Assembly (NCBI GenBank): GCA_902791945.1
Contig: CADAXR010000053.1
Coordinates: forward strand, 1 to 32,203
DNA length: 32,203 nt
From: an uncultured Bacteroidia bacterium
Lineage (GTDB): Bacteria; Bacteroidota; Bacteroidia; Bacteroidales; UBA932
Direction: 5' to 3'
Position numbers and translations under genes: made by a program. Positions 22,573 to 31,271 of the stretch are shown here, piece by piece. Under the pieces are notes generated by a model that did not search any database, had not been told where the DNA came from, and saw nothing but the letters and a program-made list of their open reading frames with translations. Numbering within the stretch: the first letter of the stretch is position 1; every line of letters begins with the position of its first letter.

Positions 22573-23559
22573 ATGAAAAAATTACTGGCATTGGTCTTTA
22601 TGGCGGCGGCGTTGGCCGTTGTGGCGTGCAAGAAAGATAACGGCGTGGATGCTGCCGAAGTGGAGTCATATAAAGACAATTACACGTCGGCGGATGAGTT
22701 CAACGCCCTGTTTTCCAGGGAGGACGAGTCGGCGGATGCCTCATATTCCCAGACAGATTATCTTGAGGTTGACCGTACGGGCAAAAAGAGGCCCTATCTG
22801 CGGTTGATTATAGGTGTCACATCTATTCATCCCGCCATATACATTTACTTCCCGACGGAGAAGACGGCTCCGTATTACCGTACCCCGAATGCCGGATACT
22901 GCAGGGTGGAAAAGGATTGGCTGGACGAAAAAACGGCGGAGCATTTCAAGCAGGGGATTATCCGCATTTCATCCGAGAGCGGAAGGGCGCGCTACGGTTT
23001 TGTGTTTGAAGACCTTGAAGGCAAGGTTTACACCATTTACGCCACTCCGAATGACGACAGTTATCCCGCGGGCGAATATTATGACGAATCGTATTTCCAT
23101 TTCCCCGCATCGTCCTTCGTGAAGGCGACATATCTGGCCGCCGGCTCGGCCGGGGGAGAGGCCGATTTCGACTGCCTGAAGTTTGATTATTCCACCGTCC
23201 ACGCCGAGGGACACGTGGATTTCACTCTCACCCTTTTGCTCAATGAGGCCATAAACAACGAGCTGTACTTTGTTGAAGGCAGTTACGTCGTCACCTTTTC
23301 CACCTCTCCCTGCGACCACGCATGGAAGATCTCACCGGTTATCTTCTATAACGAATGGGAAGAAGCGACTTTCAAGGATCCCATCTATCCGTCTGAGGAT
23401 ATGAAGACGGCCGTGGTGACCCGTATTTGGGACGGTGACTACAAAATCGGGGTATCGGCAAAATGCTGGACACTTGCGAACCGTGGTCTTAACGGGGGCA
23501 CGCAGCCGCTTGAGATAGACGAGACGACTATTCCTGAGAGCGCTATAGTATTTATTTAG
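22573..23559 (+). CDS. Hypothetical lipoprotein
   Basis: A 328-residue protein not recognised beyond its lipoprotein signal (MKKLLALVFMAAALAVVACK, lipobox Cys19). The mature part begins with an acidic, probably flexible stretch and continues as predominantly beta-type sequence rich in Tyr, Phe and Asp (RLIIGVTSIHPAIYIYFPTEK, VDFTLTLLLNEAINNELYF), suggesting a beta-sandwich or surface domain. I chose the ATG at 22573 over the TTG at 22567 because it gives a compact signal peptide. It sits one base before the start of lnt, the enzyme that N-acylates lipoproteins. The GC content is lower than in its neighbours. Confidence 0.75.
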   Translation: MKKLLALVFMAAALAVVACKKDNGVDAAEVESYKDNYTSADEFNALFSREDESADASYSQTDYLEVDRTGKKRPYLRLIIGVTSIHPAIYIYFPTEKTAPYYRTPNAGYCRVEKDWLDEKTAEHFKQGIIRISSESGRARYGFVFEDLEGKVYTIYATPNDDSYPAGEYYDESYFHFPASSFVKATYLAAGSAGGEADFDCLKFDYSTVHAEGHVDFTLTLLLNEAINNELYFVEGSYVVTFSTSPCDHAWKISPVIFYNEWEEATFKDPIYPSEDMKTAVVTRIWDGDYKIGVSAKCWTLANRGLNGGTQPLEIDETTIPESAIVFI

Positions 23560-23560
23560 G

Positions 23561-25318
23561 ATGGCTTCTAAAAACGGCAGATGGCTTTTCCCGGTCCTGA
23601 CGGCGCTGTTCGCGGTGCTGTCCTCGGTGCCGTTCCTGGTGCCGGGCTGCGGTTGGATGATGCTGTTTGCCTTCGTGCCGCTGCTTCTGATGGATCGCGA
23701 GGCGACCTCCCGCGGCATCCGCCATTTCTGGCTCTGGCACTACTCCGCCTTCCTCCTCTGGAACGCCGTCACGACCTTCTGGGTCTGCAACGCGACCATC
23801 GGCGGCGGCATCTTCGCCTGCCTCGCCAACGCCCTCCAGATGTCCCTCGTCTTCGGCCTCTACCGCTGGGTGAAAAAGCGCTTCTGCGGAGCATCCAAGG
23901 GCGCAGCCCTGCCGTATATTTTTCTCGCCGCGGCGTGGATCGCCTGGGAGAAGTGGTATCTGGTCTCCGCCCAGATTTCCTGGCCCTGGCTAGTCCTTGG
24001 CAACGCCTTCGCCCGCACTCTCCCTCTCGCACAGTTCTATGAGTACATCGGCACCCTCGGCGGCTCCCTCTGGGTCTGGGCCTCCAACCTCTCCCTCTTC
24101 GGCCTGCTTTCCGCTCTCCTCTCCGGTCGTTGGGGCGGCCGCCCGGTCTTCTCTCTGCCTGGTTTCACGGCCTTCGGTTCTGTCGGCGATGCGGGCAAAT
24201 GCTTTTCGGCGAAGGGTGGTGGGCCCTTTGGCTCTTTCGATTCCACATGCGGTGCGGCTGGTGGCTTTTCTGCGAAGATGAAGGCGGCGGTTTTGGCAGG
24301 AGCTGTGCTGGCAGTTTTGGGCCCGGCAGTGTGGTCGCTGTGCCTTTGGGGTGCCCGCGCCGGGGCTGAAGAGCCCGGCCGGACCCTCTCGGTCATCGCC
24401 TTCCAACCCAACATCGACCCCTACAACAAATTCTCCGCCCTCACCCAGCAGCAGCAGAACGCCATCCTTGAAGACCAGATGCGCCACGCTCTTTCTTCAA
24501 GTAAGGATACAGCTGTGCTGCTGCTCGCTCCGGAGACGTTTACCTACGACATCGTGCCTGAGGACATCGGTGTGAGCGCGACGTACAGGAGGTTCGTCGG
24601 ATTCCTGAAAGAGCATCCGGAGGCGAACCTGCTGTTCGGCTCTTCGACTAGGACGTATCTGCCTGCGGGGCCCAGGCCGTCGCAGACGGCTCGCCAGATG
24701 TACGACGGCCGGTGGATGGAAACTCATAACTCTGCCGTTCTCATCGACTCCACCGGCAGGGCTGACATATATCATAAATCGAAGCTGGTGGTCGGCGTGG
24801 AGATGATGCCGTATCCGGGATTCTTCCGCCACATTGACGAATGGCTCGGCGGCGTGATGGGACGCGACATCGGTCAGGATTCGGTCAGCCTCCTCCACTT
24901 CCGCGTCGGAGAGACAGATGTGCCCATCGGTTGTGCAATATGCTATGAATCAGTGTACGGAGAGCACTGCGCCGAATATGTGAGCGCCGGAGCGGAACTC
25001 CTGACGGTCATCACCAACGACGCCTGGTGGGGCGACACCCCCGGCTATAAGCAGCATCTCAGCTACGCCTCCCTCCGCGCCATTGAGACCCGCCGCTGGA
25101 TCGCCCGCAGCGCCAACACCGGCATCTCCGCCATCATCGACCCCCGCGGCCGCATCGTCGCCTCCACCCCATGGTGGGAGAAAGCCTCCCTCCCCGGCAC
25201 CGTCGGCCTCTCCGACTGCCGGACCTTCTTCGTCCGTTTCGGCGACATCCCCGGCCGCCTCTCCATCTTCGTCTTCTTCCTCCTCCTCGCTGCCGCTATT
25301 GTTCCCCGCCGCCGGTAA
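23561..25318 (+). CDS. lnt: Apolipoprotein N-acyltransferase
   Basis: A 585-residue integral membrane enzyme adding the third acyl chain to lipoproteins. Multiple hydrophobic helices fill residues 1-~270. A periplasmic nitrilase-fold domain follows, with the Glu-Lys-Cys triad at Glu325 (LAPETFTYD), Lys408 (YHKSKLVVG) and Cys461 (CAICYESVYG). The membrane part contains an inserted Gly/Ser/Ala-rich loop at roughly 193-240, and base composition changes there. A single weak hydrophobic helix closes the protein. It directly follows a lipoprotein gene with one base between stop and start. Three lipoproteins in this window are likely substrates. Confidence 0.92.
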   Translation: MASKNGRWLFPVLTALFAVLSSVPFLVPGCGWMMLFAFVPLLLMDREATSRGIRHFWLWHYSAFLLWNAVTTFWVCNATIGGGIFACLANALQMSLVFGLYRWVKKRFCGASKGAALPYIFLAAAWIAWEKWYLVSAQISWPWLVLGNAFARTLPLAQFYEYIGTLGGSLWVWASNLSLFGLLSALLSGRWGGRPVFSLPGFTAFGSVGDAGKCFSAKGGGPFGSFDSTCGAAGGFSAKMKAAVLAGAVLAVLGPAVWSLCLWGARAGAEEPGRTLSVIAFQPNIDPYNKFSALTQQQQNAILEDQMRHALSSSKDTAVLLLAPETFTYDIVPEDIGVSATYRRFVGFLKEHPEANLLFGSSTRTYLPAGPRPSQTARQMYDGRWMETHNSAVLIDSTGRADIYHKSKLVVGVEMMPYPGFFRHIDEWLGGVMGRDIGQDSVSLLHFRVGETDVPIGCAICYESVYGEHCAEYVSAGAELLTVITNDAWWGDTPGYKQHLSYASLRAIETRRWIARSANTGISAIIDPRGRIVASTPWWEKASLPGTVGLSDCRTFFVRFGDIPGRLSIFVFFLLLAAAIVPRRR

Positions 25319-25434
25319 TAGTTTTCTCGTAACCGCTCTCATTACCCGCAGCCGGCAACTTTCTATTCGCCGTTCTTTCCACACAATAGGTATCCTCTTT
25401 TTGACCGCTTTTTGCCGGGTGAAGGCTATGGGTC

Positions 25435-25608
25435 GTGGAGTGTAATGCCCTGAAGATAAGCACATTGCTGGATGTCTTTCCCCTCGATTTTAGGGGGAAA
25501 GACTTATGGGATGTCCTTGAGTATCAGAGAATTATGTTCCACGCAAAAAACTCAGGAGAGGCTGGAAGAGCAATTGGATGGGCTCTACTGGAGAAGCAGC
25601 TCGAATGA
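25435..25608 (+). CDS. Possible small ORF or gene remnant (57 residues)
   Basis: In the 366-nt gap between lnt and the rhodanese lipoprotein, one frame is open from a TGA near 25421 to the TGA at 25606. From the GTG at 25435 it would encode 57 residues with ordinary composition, including LDVFPLDFRGKDLWDVLEY and AGRAIGWALLEKQLE. There is no recognised family and no clear promoter. A 10-bp hairpin (25474-25503) lies inside it. It may be a real small protein, a decayed gene end, or chance. Confidence 0.25.
   Translation: MECNALKISTLLDVFPLDFRGKDLWDVLEYQRIMFHAKNSGEAGRAIGWALLEKQLE
25474..25503. terminator. Hairpin downstream of lnt
   Basis: GTCTTTCCCC (25474-25483) and GGGGAAAGAC (25494-25503) form a perfect 10-bp stem with a 10-nt AT-rich loop. 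No T-run follows in either direction, so this is a hairpin of uncertain role about 155 nt after the lnt stop. It may stabilise the mRNA 3' end. Confidence 0.35.
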
Positions 25609-25653
25609 TGTAATCTGCCATATCATTTGCAAATATAATTGAAAAACTTTGTT

Positions 25654-25661
25654 TACATTTG
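25654..25661 (+). promoter_or_regulatory. -7 box TACATTTG upstream of the rhodanese/MBL lipoprotein
   Basis: TACATTTG fits TAnnTTTG, 23 nt before the ATG at 25685. A TTTG at 25626-25629 is 24 nt upstream, longer than the usual spacer. Confidence 0.5.
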
Positions 25662-25684
25662 GGAAAATCAGATTCAGACAGATA

Positions 25685-26731
25685 ATGAAAACACCGACAC
25701 TCGTAATGCTCTTCTCTTTTCTCAGTATTTTCTCTTCCTGCGCCGGAGGTTACAAGGACCTCTCAGTGGAGGATTTTAAAAATAAACTTTCGGAAAACGG
25801 CCTCGTCCAGCTGGTGGATGTCCGGACGGCGGACGAGTTCGCCGCCGGTCACATTGCAGGAGCAGTCAATATCGACTGGTTCAGCCCGGGATTCCTGGAT
25901 GAGGCGAACTCCACGCTGGAAAAAGGACGTCCGGTGATGGTCTACTGCCGGAGTGGGAAGCGTAGCGCTGCGGCTGCGGCGAGGCTTGTGAAAGGCGGCT
26001 TCAAGGTGGATAACCTTCTCGGAGGATATCTTGCCTGGACCGAGGCGGGAAAGCCGGTCACGACCTATGAGGTGGAGAGGTTCTCCACGGCATCCGGCGC
26101 TCCCGTCGAAATAACCCTCATCAAGCACGGCAGCCTGGCTGTTTCATATAAGGGTCTTTCGATACAGGTCGATCCTGCAGGAAAGTACGGGAAGCCGACC
26201 GATTACGCTGCGGATTTTCCGAAGGCCGACGTCATACTCGTGACCCACGAGCATTTCGACCATTTTGACAAAGAGGCGATTGCGGCGCTCAAGAAAGAAG
26301 GGACCTTCCTTGTGACCAACGCCCGCTGCGCTGAAATGCTGGGATGGGGGACAGCTCTCGCAAACGGGGACTCCACCATGCTCCCTGGAGAGATCCGCCT
26401 GGATGCGGTTCCGGCGTACAACACGACCGAGGGCCATCTTCAGTTTCACCCCAAAGGCCGTGACAACGGCTTTGTCCTCACCATCGACGGCCTCCGCATC
26501 TATATCGCCGGTGACACGGAGGACATTCCGGAGATGGCCGCCCTTAAGGACATCGACATCGCTTTCCTCCCCGTCAATCAGCCTTACACGATGACCGTCC
26601 CTCAATGCGTCAACGCCGCAAAGGCCTTCTCGCCGAAAGTGCTTATCCCGTACCATTTCGGCGATACGGATATCAGCAACCTCCCGGCTCTCCTGCCGGG
26701 GATCAAGGTGCTGTTGCGTCAGATGCAGTAG
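25685..26731 (+). CDS. Lipoprotein with rhodanese domain followed by UlaG-like metallo-beta-lactamase fold
   Basis: A 348-residue protein with a lipobox (SIFSSC, Cys19). Residues ~25-125 are a rhodanese sulfurtransferase domain: QLVDVRTADEFAAGHIAGAVNID and active loop YCRSGKRS with Cys88. Residues ~140-348 are a metallo-beta-lactamase-fold hydrolase of the UlaG/L-ascorbate-6-phosphate lactonase-like group: HEHFDH at 188-193, then AGDTED, and a late His in PYHFGD. The order (rhodanese first, hydrolase second) differs from the better-known persulfide-dioxygenase/rhodanese fusions, and the hydrolase is not of the ETHE1 type. I chose ATG 25685 because it opens the lipoprotein signal; the TTG-initiated extension to 25649 is poor. 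The substrate is unknown. Confidence 0.85.
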   Translation: MKTPTLVMLFSFLSIFSSCAGGYKDLSVEDFKNKLSENGLVQLVDVRTADEFAAGHIAGAVNIDWFSPGFLDEANSTLEKGRPVMVYCRSGKRSAAAAARLVKGGFKVDNLLGGYLAWTEAGKPVTTYEVERFSTASGAPVEITLIKHGSLAVSYKGLSIQVDPAGKYGKPTDYAADFPKADVILVTHEHFDHFDKEAIAALKKEGTFLVTNARCAEMLGWGTALANGDSTMLPGEIRLDAVPAYNTTEGHLQFHPKGRDNGFVLTIDGLRIYIAGDTEDIPEMAALKDIDIAFLPVNQPYTMTVPQCVNAAKAFSPKVLIPYHFGDTDISNLPALLPGIKVLLRQMQ

Positions 26732-26738
26732 GAGCCTC

Positions 26739-27680
26739 TCAGGCGTCGCGGGAGTCGTTGCGGGTGTGCCACCTGCCGTAGATTTCGCTTACATTGCCGG
26801 CTGTGATGAATACGTCGAACTTCTTTTCTTTCAGGTAGTTGAGAAGTTCGGCGAATTCATTTTGGGTCAGGAGTGAGACGACCTCGACCTTTGGCTCGCC
26901 GGAGTAGCCGCCTTCGAGGTGGTAGATGCTGCAGCCGCGGTCGAGGTTCTCGACGATGTGGCGGCGTATCTCCTCGTGGTGGTCGCTGATGATGCAGACT
27001 CTCTTGCGACGGTTGAGCGAATCGGTGAAGTAATCGACGGCGATACCGTTGATCCACGTGCCGATGAGACCTATCACTACCAGGCGGAAGGGATTGATGG
27101 AGAATGCCGAGCAGCAGATAAGGGCGCCGGCGATGGTGACGGAGGTGCCGATGTCGAAGTGGAGGTATTTATTGACGATTTTGGCGAGGATGTCGAGCCC
27201 GCCGGTGGAGGCGTTGATGTTGAAAAGAATCGCCTGGGAGATGCTCAGCATCAGCACGAAGCAGATGAGGTCGAGCCAGGGGTCGTTCATTACGGAGACG
27301 CCCTCGGTGATGACCTTCTCCACCGGCAGCACAATCGACCAGAAGTCCACCAGCGGACCAAGGATGAGGGCCGTGTAAACGGTCTTCATCCCGAATTCCG
27401 CCCCGATCAGCAGCCAGGCGAGCACCAGCAGCACTGCATTTATGATAAGGATGATTGTCGAAACCCTCACGGTCCAGCCTATACCGGAAAACAGCTCGGA
27501 CAGCACGATGCTGAGTCCGGAGATACTTCCGATGATGAGTTTCGAGGGCATAAGGAAATAATAGACGCCGGCCGCTCCGACGGCCATTCCGAGGGTCATT
27601 ATCACCAGTTCTTTCCAGAACTTGAAGGTCCCGACAGGACGGATCCAGCTCAAGACAGTCTCTTTCAGATTTTTAGCCAT
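26739..27680 (-). CDS. YitT family membrane protein
   Basis: A 313-residue protein with five to six membrane helices (DUF161/YitT domain: VGAAGVYYFLMPSKLIIGSISGLSIVLSE has the family's early Gly-rich pattern). A C-terminal cytosolic DUF2179 domain follows (RRHIVENLDRGCSIYHLEGGYSG, then VISLLT-like and ITAGNVSEIYG). I chose the ATG at 27680 (MAKNLKETVLSW), since the upstream frame up to 27746 would cross the -7 box and the rpmH terminator. The transport or sensing role of this family is not established. Its stop lies 7 nt from the convergent rhodanese/MBL gene. Confidence 0.85.
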   Translation of the reverse strand: MAKNLKETVLSWIRPVGTFKFWKELVIMTLGMAVGAAGVYYFLMPSKLIIGSISGLSIVLSELFSGIGWTVRVSTIILIINAVLLVLAWLLIGAEFGMKTVYTALILGPLVDFWSIVLPVEKVITEGVSVMNDPWLDLICFVLMLSISQAILFNINASTGGLDILAKIVNKYLHFDIGTSVTIAGALICCSAFSINPFRLVVIGLIGTWINGIAVDYFTDSLNRRKRVCIISDHHEEIRRHIVENLDRGCSIYHLEGGYSGEPKVEVVSLLTQNEFAELLNYLKEKKFDVFITAGNVSEIYGRWHTRNDSRDA

Positions 27681-27703
27681 TTCAGACAAGAATTTTGCTA
27701 CCG

Positions 27704-27711
27704 TAAATATA
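27704..27711 (-). promoter_or_regulatory. -7 box TATATTTA upstream of the yitT-like gene
   Basis: Minus-strand TATATTTA matches seven of eight consensus positions, counting the two free ones. It directly follows the T-run of the rpmH terminator. Confidence 0.4.
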
Positions 27712-27713
27712 GC

Positions 27714-27752
27714 AAAAAAAAAGGAACGGCCCGCATAGGGAGTCATTCCTTT
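27714..27752 (-). terminator. Rho-independent terminator of rpmH
   Basis: On the minus strand AAAGGAATG (27752-27744) pairs with CGTTCCTTT (27728-27720) with one wobble and is followed by a long T-run (to 27714). Confidence 0.8.
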
Positions 27753-27776
27753 TAACTTTTACTGCGCCGTGAGGGA

Positions 27777-27929
27777 CTAGTACCTGTCCTCGTCGGAGAC
27801 GGTAAGTTTCTTGCGGCAGTGACGGCGGCGTGCGGAAAGTACGCGGCGGCCGTTGGCGGTCGACATCCTCTCGCGGAAGCCGTGCTTGTTGACCCTCTTG
27901 CGGCGGGAAGGCTGGAATGTTCTTTTCAT
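27777..27929 (-). CDS. rpmH: Large ribosomal subunit protein bL34
   Basis: A 50-residue product beginning [20 protein letters not shown] and continuing [30 protein letters not shown]. This is the highly conserved bL34 sequence with its MKRTxQPS start and HGFRxRM core. It is read from ATG 27929 to TAG 27777-27779. Unlike in many bacteria it is not followed by rnpA; the next gene downstream is yitT. It has its own consensus promoter and terminator and is divergent from polA. Confidence 0.97.
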   Translation of the reverse strand: MKRTFQPSRRKRVNKHGFRERMSTANGRRVLSARRRHCRKKLTVSDEDRY

Positions 27930-27990
27930 AACTATATCTTTTTTATATTATTCTAGATTGCCGAAAGCCCCTTGGGGACAAAACGGACTG

Positions 27991-28021
27991 CAAAGTTAGT
28001 TTTTTTGGATTAAACCGCAAA
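27991..28021 (-). promoter_or_regulatory. Bacteroidota promoter of rpmH
   Basis: On the minus strand TTTG (28021-28018), exactly 19 nt, then TAACTTTG (27998-27991). This is an ideal consensus pair, giving a leader of about 55-60 nt. Confidence 0.85.
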
Positions 28022-28039
28022 TTTTTTTTGCTTTTTTGC

Positions 28040-28047
28040 TACCTTTG
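28040..28047 (+). promoter_or_regulatory. -7 box TACCTTTG upstream of polA
   Basis: An exact TAnnTTTG match, 31 nt before the polA ATG. The region upstream is T-rich with TTTG at 28027-28030, which is too close to be a standard -33 box. Confidence 0.5.
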
Positions 28048-28078
28048 GGCTTCGGAGCACTGGGCTCCTTATCCTTCT

Positions 28079-30685
28079 ATGGCAGAAAAACTTTTCCTGA
28101 TAGACGGCCACGCCCTCGTTTTCAAGATGTATTACGCCTTCCTCAGAAGGCCTATGATCAACTCCAAGGGCGCTGACATGTCGATTCTATACGGCTTCAC
28201 CAAGTACCTTCTCGAGCTCATCGAGAGGGAAGCGCCGACTCACCTTGCGGTGGCGTTCGACCCTCCGGGCGGGACTTTCCGCAACGAACTTTTCCCCGAA
28301 TACAAGGGGACAAGGCCGCCGACTCCCCAGCTCGTCATCGACGCGCTGGATCCCCTCCGGGAGATTGTCGGGGCGATGAACGTGCCGGTCCTCATGATAA
28401 AGGGATTCGAGGCCGACGACGTCATAGGCTCGATGGCCGTGCGGAGCGCCGCCGAAGGGTTCGACGTGTATATGGTCACTCCCGACAAGGACTACGGCCA
28501 GCTGATCTCGGATCACATCTTCCAGTACAAGCCCGGCAAGGGCGGCTCGGATGTCGAGATCGTGGATAAGGACGCCGTCTGCGGCAAATATTCCATACAG
28601 GAACCTTCCCAGGTCATCGACATGCTCGCCATCTGCGGGGACACGGCGGACAACGTCCCAGGCGTCCGTGGCGTCGGCGAGGTCGGTGCCGGGGCGCTCG
28701 TCTCCAAATACGGTTCCGTGGAGAATATCTACGCCCACCTTGACGAGCTCACGCCCCGCCAGAAGGCCCTCTTCGAGGAGGCGCAGCCGCATATGGCGCT
28801 CTCCAAGACCCTTGTCACCATAAAGACGGATATCCCCATTGAGACGACTGCGGAGGATATGCGCCTCGGCGCATATTCGCCTGAGCTCCGGGAGCTTTTC
28901 GTCAAATACGAATTCGGCTCCCTGATGAAATTTATTGGCGGCAAGATGGAAACCCCTCAGGAAGCGACGGAGTTCACCTTCACCGAGCCCGGTTTCGCTG
29001 CGGTTGCAGCGGCGGCGCGCAAGGCGGGCTGCTGCTCTGTCGTTGCTGAAACGGCCGGCGACACCGTCGTCCGCCTCGCCATCGGAGCCATCGGACAGAC
29101 GGCGTGTGCGGCCGGGACGAGCCCGGCGGAGGCGGCGCAGCTCCTCGCGGACCCGGGGATCCGCAAGGTCGGCTTCGACCTCAAGAGGCTCTCGACGCTC
29201 CTCATCTGCTCCGGGGCCTCCCTGGAGGGGACCTGGCTCGATGTGGCACTGATGCACTACCTTCTCGACCCTGAGAAATCGCACGCGGAAGAGGATCTTC
29301 TGAGGGAGATCTCCGGTGTGACGCTGGAAGAGAGCGCCCCGGCGGCGTCGCTCTTTGACGACGCTCCCGCTGCAGAAAGGAGCCTCCCGAAAGAAGCCGC
29401 CGCAGTGGCTTCGCTCGGCTCGGAGGTCCTGAAAAGGATGGAAAAGGCCGGTCTTGACAAGCTCTATTTCACTATGGAGGAGCCCCTTGCGAAGGTTCTT
29501 GCCGGGATGGAAAGGACAGGCGTCAGGGTCGATCCCGCCCAGCTCCTTTCCTTCGCTGACGGACTCCGTGAAGATCTCGCCAGCCTGGAGCAGTCGATCC
29601 GCGAAGAGACCGGAGTTCCGGATCTCAACATATCCTCGCCAAAACAGGTCGGTGACGTCCTGTTTGGCAAGCTACAGCTCGATCCCAAGGCCAAAAAGAA
29701 CGCCCGCGGCCAGTACCCGACCGACGAGGCGACACTCCTTGACATAGCTGACAGGAGCCCCGTCGTGGAGGAGATACTCTCCTTCCGCGCCGTCAAGAAG
29801 CTCCTTTCGACCTATATAGAGCCTCTTCCATCGTACATTTCACCCGCCGACGGGCGTATCCACACGACCTTCAACCAGGCCCTTACGGCGACAGGACGCC
29901 TCTCCAGCTCCAACCCCAACCTCCAGAACATCCCTGTCCGCACTGAGCGCGGCAGGGAGATACGCAAGGCTTTCGTTCCAGGCAGTCCCGGCGGCCTTTT
30001 CCTGTCCGCCGACTATTCCCAGATCGAGCTCCGTATCATGGCTCACCTGAGTTGCGACGAGCACCTTATCGGCGCGTTCCGGGCCGGGGTCGACGTCCAC
30101 GCGGCGACAGCGGCGAAGATATTCGGCATCCCTCTCGAAGAGGTGAGCGCCGACCAGCGCCGTATAGCCAAGACTGCCAATTTCGGCATAATGTACGGAA
30201 TCTCCGCCTTCGGCCTCTCCGAACGGCTGCGCATCCCCCGCAAGGAGGCCTCCAGGATCATCGAGGACTATTTCACCTCATTCCCCGCCATAAAGTCGTT
30301 TATAGAGGACACCCTCGGCTTCGCCAGGGAGAACGGCTATGTCGAGACGCTGTTCGGCCGCAGGCGCTATCTTCCTGAGATTGGAGCCTCCAACGCGACC
30401 ATCCGCGCCCTTGCTGAGCGTACGGCGGTCAACGCCCCCATCCAGGGCACCTCCGCCGACATCATCAAGCTTGCGATGATAGGCGTCGACAGGCGTATCC
30501 GCGAGGCCGGCCTGCGATCGAAGATGGTACTGCAGATCCACGACGAACTTTGTTTCGACACCTTCCCGGAGGAGGTTGACGCTCTCCGGAAGATTGTCGT
30601 GGACAAGATGGAGAATGTAATCAAACTTACCGTCCCCTTGACCGTCGAGTGCGGGGTGGGGACCAACTGGCTCGAAGCCCACTGA
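28079..30685 (+). CDS. polA: DNA polymerase I
   Basis: An 868-residue family A polymerase for Okazaki-fragment processing and repair. The N-terminal 5'-3' exonuclease runs from residue 1 to ~290 (LFLIDGHALVFKMYYAF, FEADDVIGSMA, TPDKDYGQL, GDTADNVPGVRGVG). The C-terminal polymerase has motif A SADYSQIELR with Asp645, motif B RRIAKTANFGIMYG, and motif C QIHDELCFD with Asp822. The middle 3'-5' exonuclease-like domain looks inactive: of the usual acidic metal ligands only a Glu in VVAETAGD remains, KYD has become KRL and the last Asp segment is lost. I chose ATG 28079 (MAEKLFLIDGHA); the frame upstream to 28028 is promoter sequence. The sigma-factor gene follows after 1 nt. Confidence 0.95.
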   Translation: MAEKLFLIDGHALVFKMYYAFLRRPMINSKGADMSILYGFTKYLLELIEREAPTHLAVAFDPPGGTFRNELFPEYKGTRPPTPQLVIDALDPLREIVGAMNVPVLMIKGFEADDVIGSMAVRSAAEGFDVYMVTPDKDYGQLISDHIFQYKPGKGGSDVEIVDKDAVCGKYSIQEPSQVIDMLAICGDTADNVPGVRGVGEVGAGALVSKYGSVENIYAHLDELTPRQKALFEEAQPHMALSKTLVTIKTDIPIETTAEDMRLGAYSPELRELFVKYEFGSLMKFIGGKMETPQEATEFTFTEPGFAAVAAAARKAGCCSVVAETAGDTVVRLAIGAIGQTACAAGTSPAEAAQLLADPGIRKVGFDLKRLSTLLICSGASLEGTWLDVALMHYLLDPEKSHAEEDLLREISGVTLEESAPAASLFDDAPAAERSLPKEAAAVASLGSEVLKRMEKAGLDKLYFTMEEPLAKVLAGMERTGVRVDPAQLLSFADGLREDLASLEQSIREETGVPDLNISSPKQVGDVLFGKLQLDPKAKKNARGQYPTDEATLLDIADRSPVVEEILSFRAVKKLLSTYIEPLPSYISPADGRIHTTFNQALTATGRLSSSNPNLQNIPVRTERGREIRKAFVPGSPGGLFLSADYSQIELRIMAHLSCDEHLIGAFRAGVDVHAATAAKIFGIPLEEVSADQRRIAKTANFGIMYGISAFGLSERLRIPRKEASRIIEDYFTSFPAIKSFIEDTLGFARENGYVETLFGRRRYLPEIGASNATIRALAERTAVNAPIQGTSADIIKLAMIGVDRRIREAGLRSKMVLQIHDELCFDTFPEEVDALRKIVVDKMENVIKLTVPLTVECGVGTNWLEAH

Positions 30686-30686
30686 T

Positions 30687-31271
30687 ATGGACACATCCTA
30701 CAAGAACCTTTCCGACAGCGAACTCGTCACCCTCGCGAGGCAGGGGGACCAGCTCGCCTACAGGGCCATCTACGAGAAATACGAGAAGCCTCTTAGGAGC
30801 CGGCTTTCCAGTTTTTTCCGCTGGAAGGCCGACATCGACGACGTCGTGACCGAGAGTTTTCAGAAGTTCTTCCAGAAGATAGACTCCTTCGACTCCTCAC
30901 GCGACATCCTTCCCTGGCTCTACACCATAGCCTCCCGCACCGCCATCGACCACCTCGACGACATTCGCCGCGAGGACGAGAAGCGCGAGGGCTTTTCAAA
31001 GAAAGACGTCCCCGAGGACGGCCAGCAGCCCCTTACGGAGGTCAATCCGGAGGATGAGATCATATCCACTGAAGAGCACGACAGGCTTATCGGATACATC
31101 GCCGAGATGGATCCCAAGTACGGGACCATTATACAGAAATATATGATCGAGGAGCTTGAATACGAGGAAATTGCCCGTCGTGAGGGGCTTCCCCTCAACA
31201 CGGTGCGCACTCGTATCCGCCGCGGCAAGGCGAAGCTTGCCGAAATGATGTCTAGGGGGGAGGTCAAATGA
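30687..31271 (+). CDS. RNA polymerase sigma factor, sigma-70/ECF-like
   Basis: A 194-residue two-domain sigma factor. Region 2 lies at roughly 10-95 (YRAIYEKYEKPLRSRLSSFF, DIDDVVTESFQKFFQKID, ILPWLYTIASRTAIDHLDDIRR). An acidic linker follows, then region 4 at ~125-190 with a helix-turn-helix (YEEIARREGLPLNTVRTRIRRGKAKL). No anti-sigma factor gene lies beside it, which is unusual for an ECF unit; the genes either side are polA and rsmG. Its start is one base after the polA stop, and its stop overlaps rsmG by 4 nt, so it belongs to this operon. Confidence 0.9.
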   Translation: MDTSYKNLSDSELVTLARQGDQLAYRAIYEKYEKPLRSRLSSFFRWKADIDDVVTESFQKFFQKIDSFDSSRDILPWLYTIASRTAIDHLDDIRREDEKREGFSKKDVPEDGQQPLTEVNPEDEIISTEEHDRLIGYIAEMDPKYGTIIQKYMIEELEYEEIARREGLPLNTVRTRIRRGKAKLAEMMSRGEVK

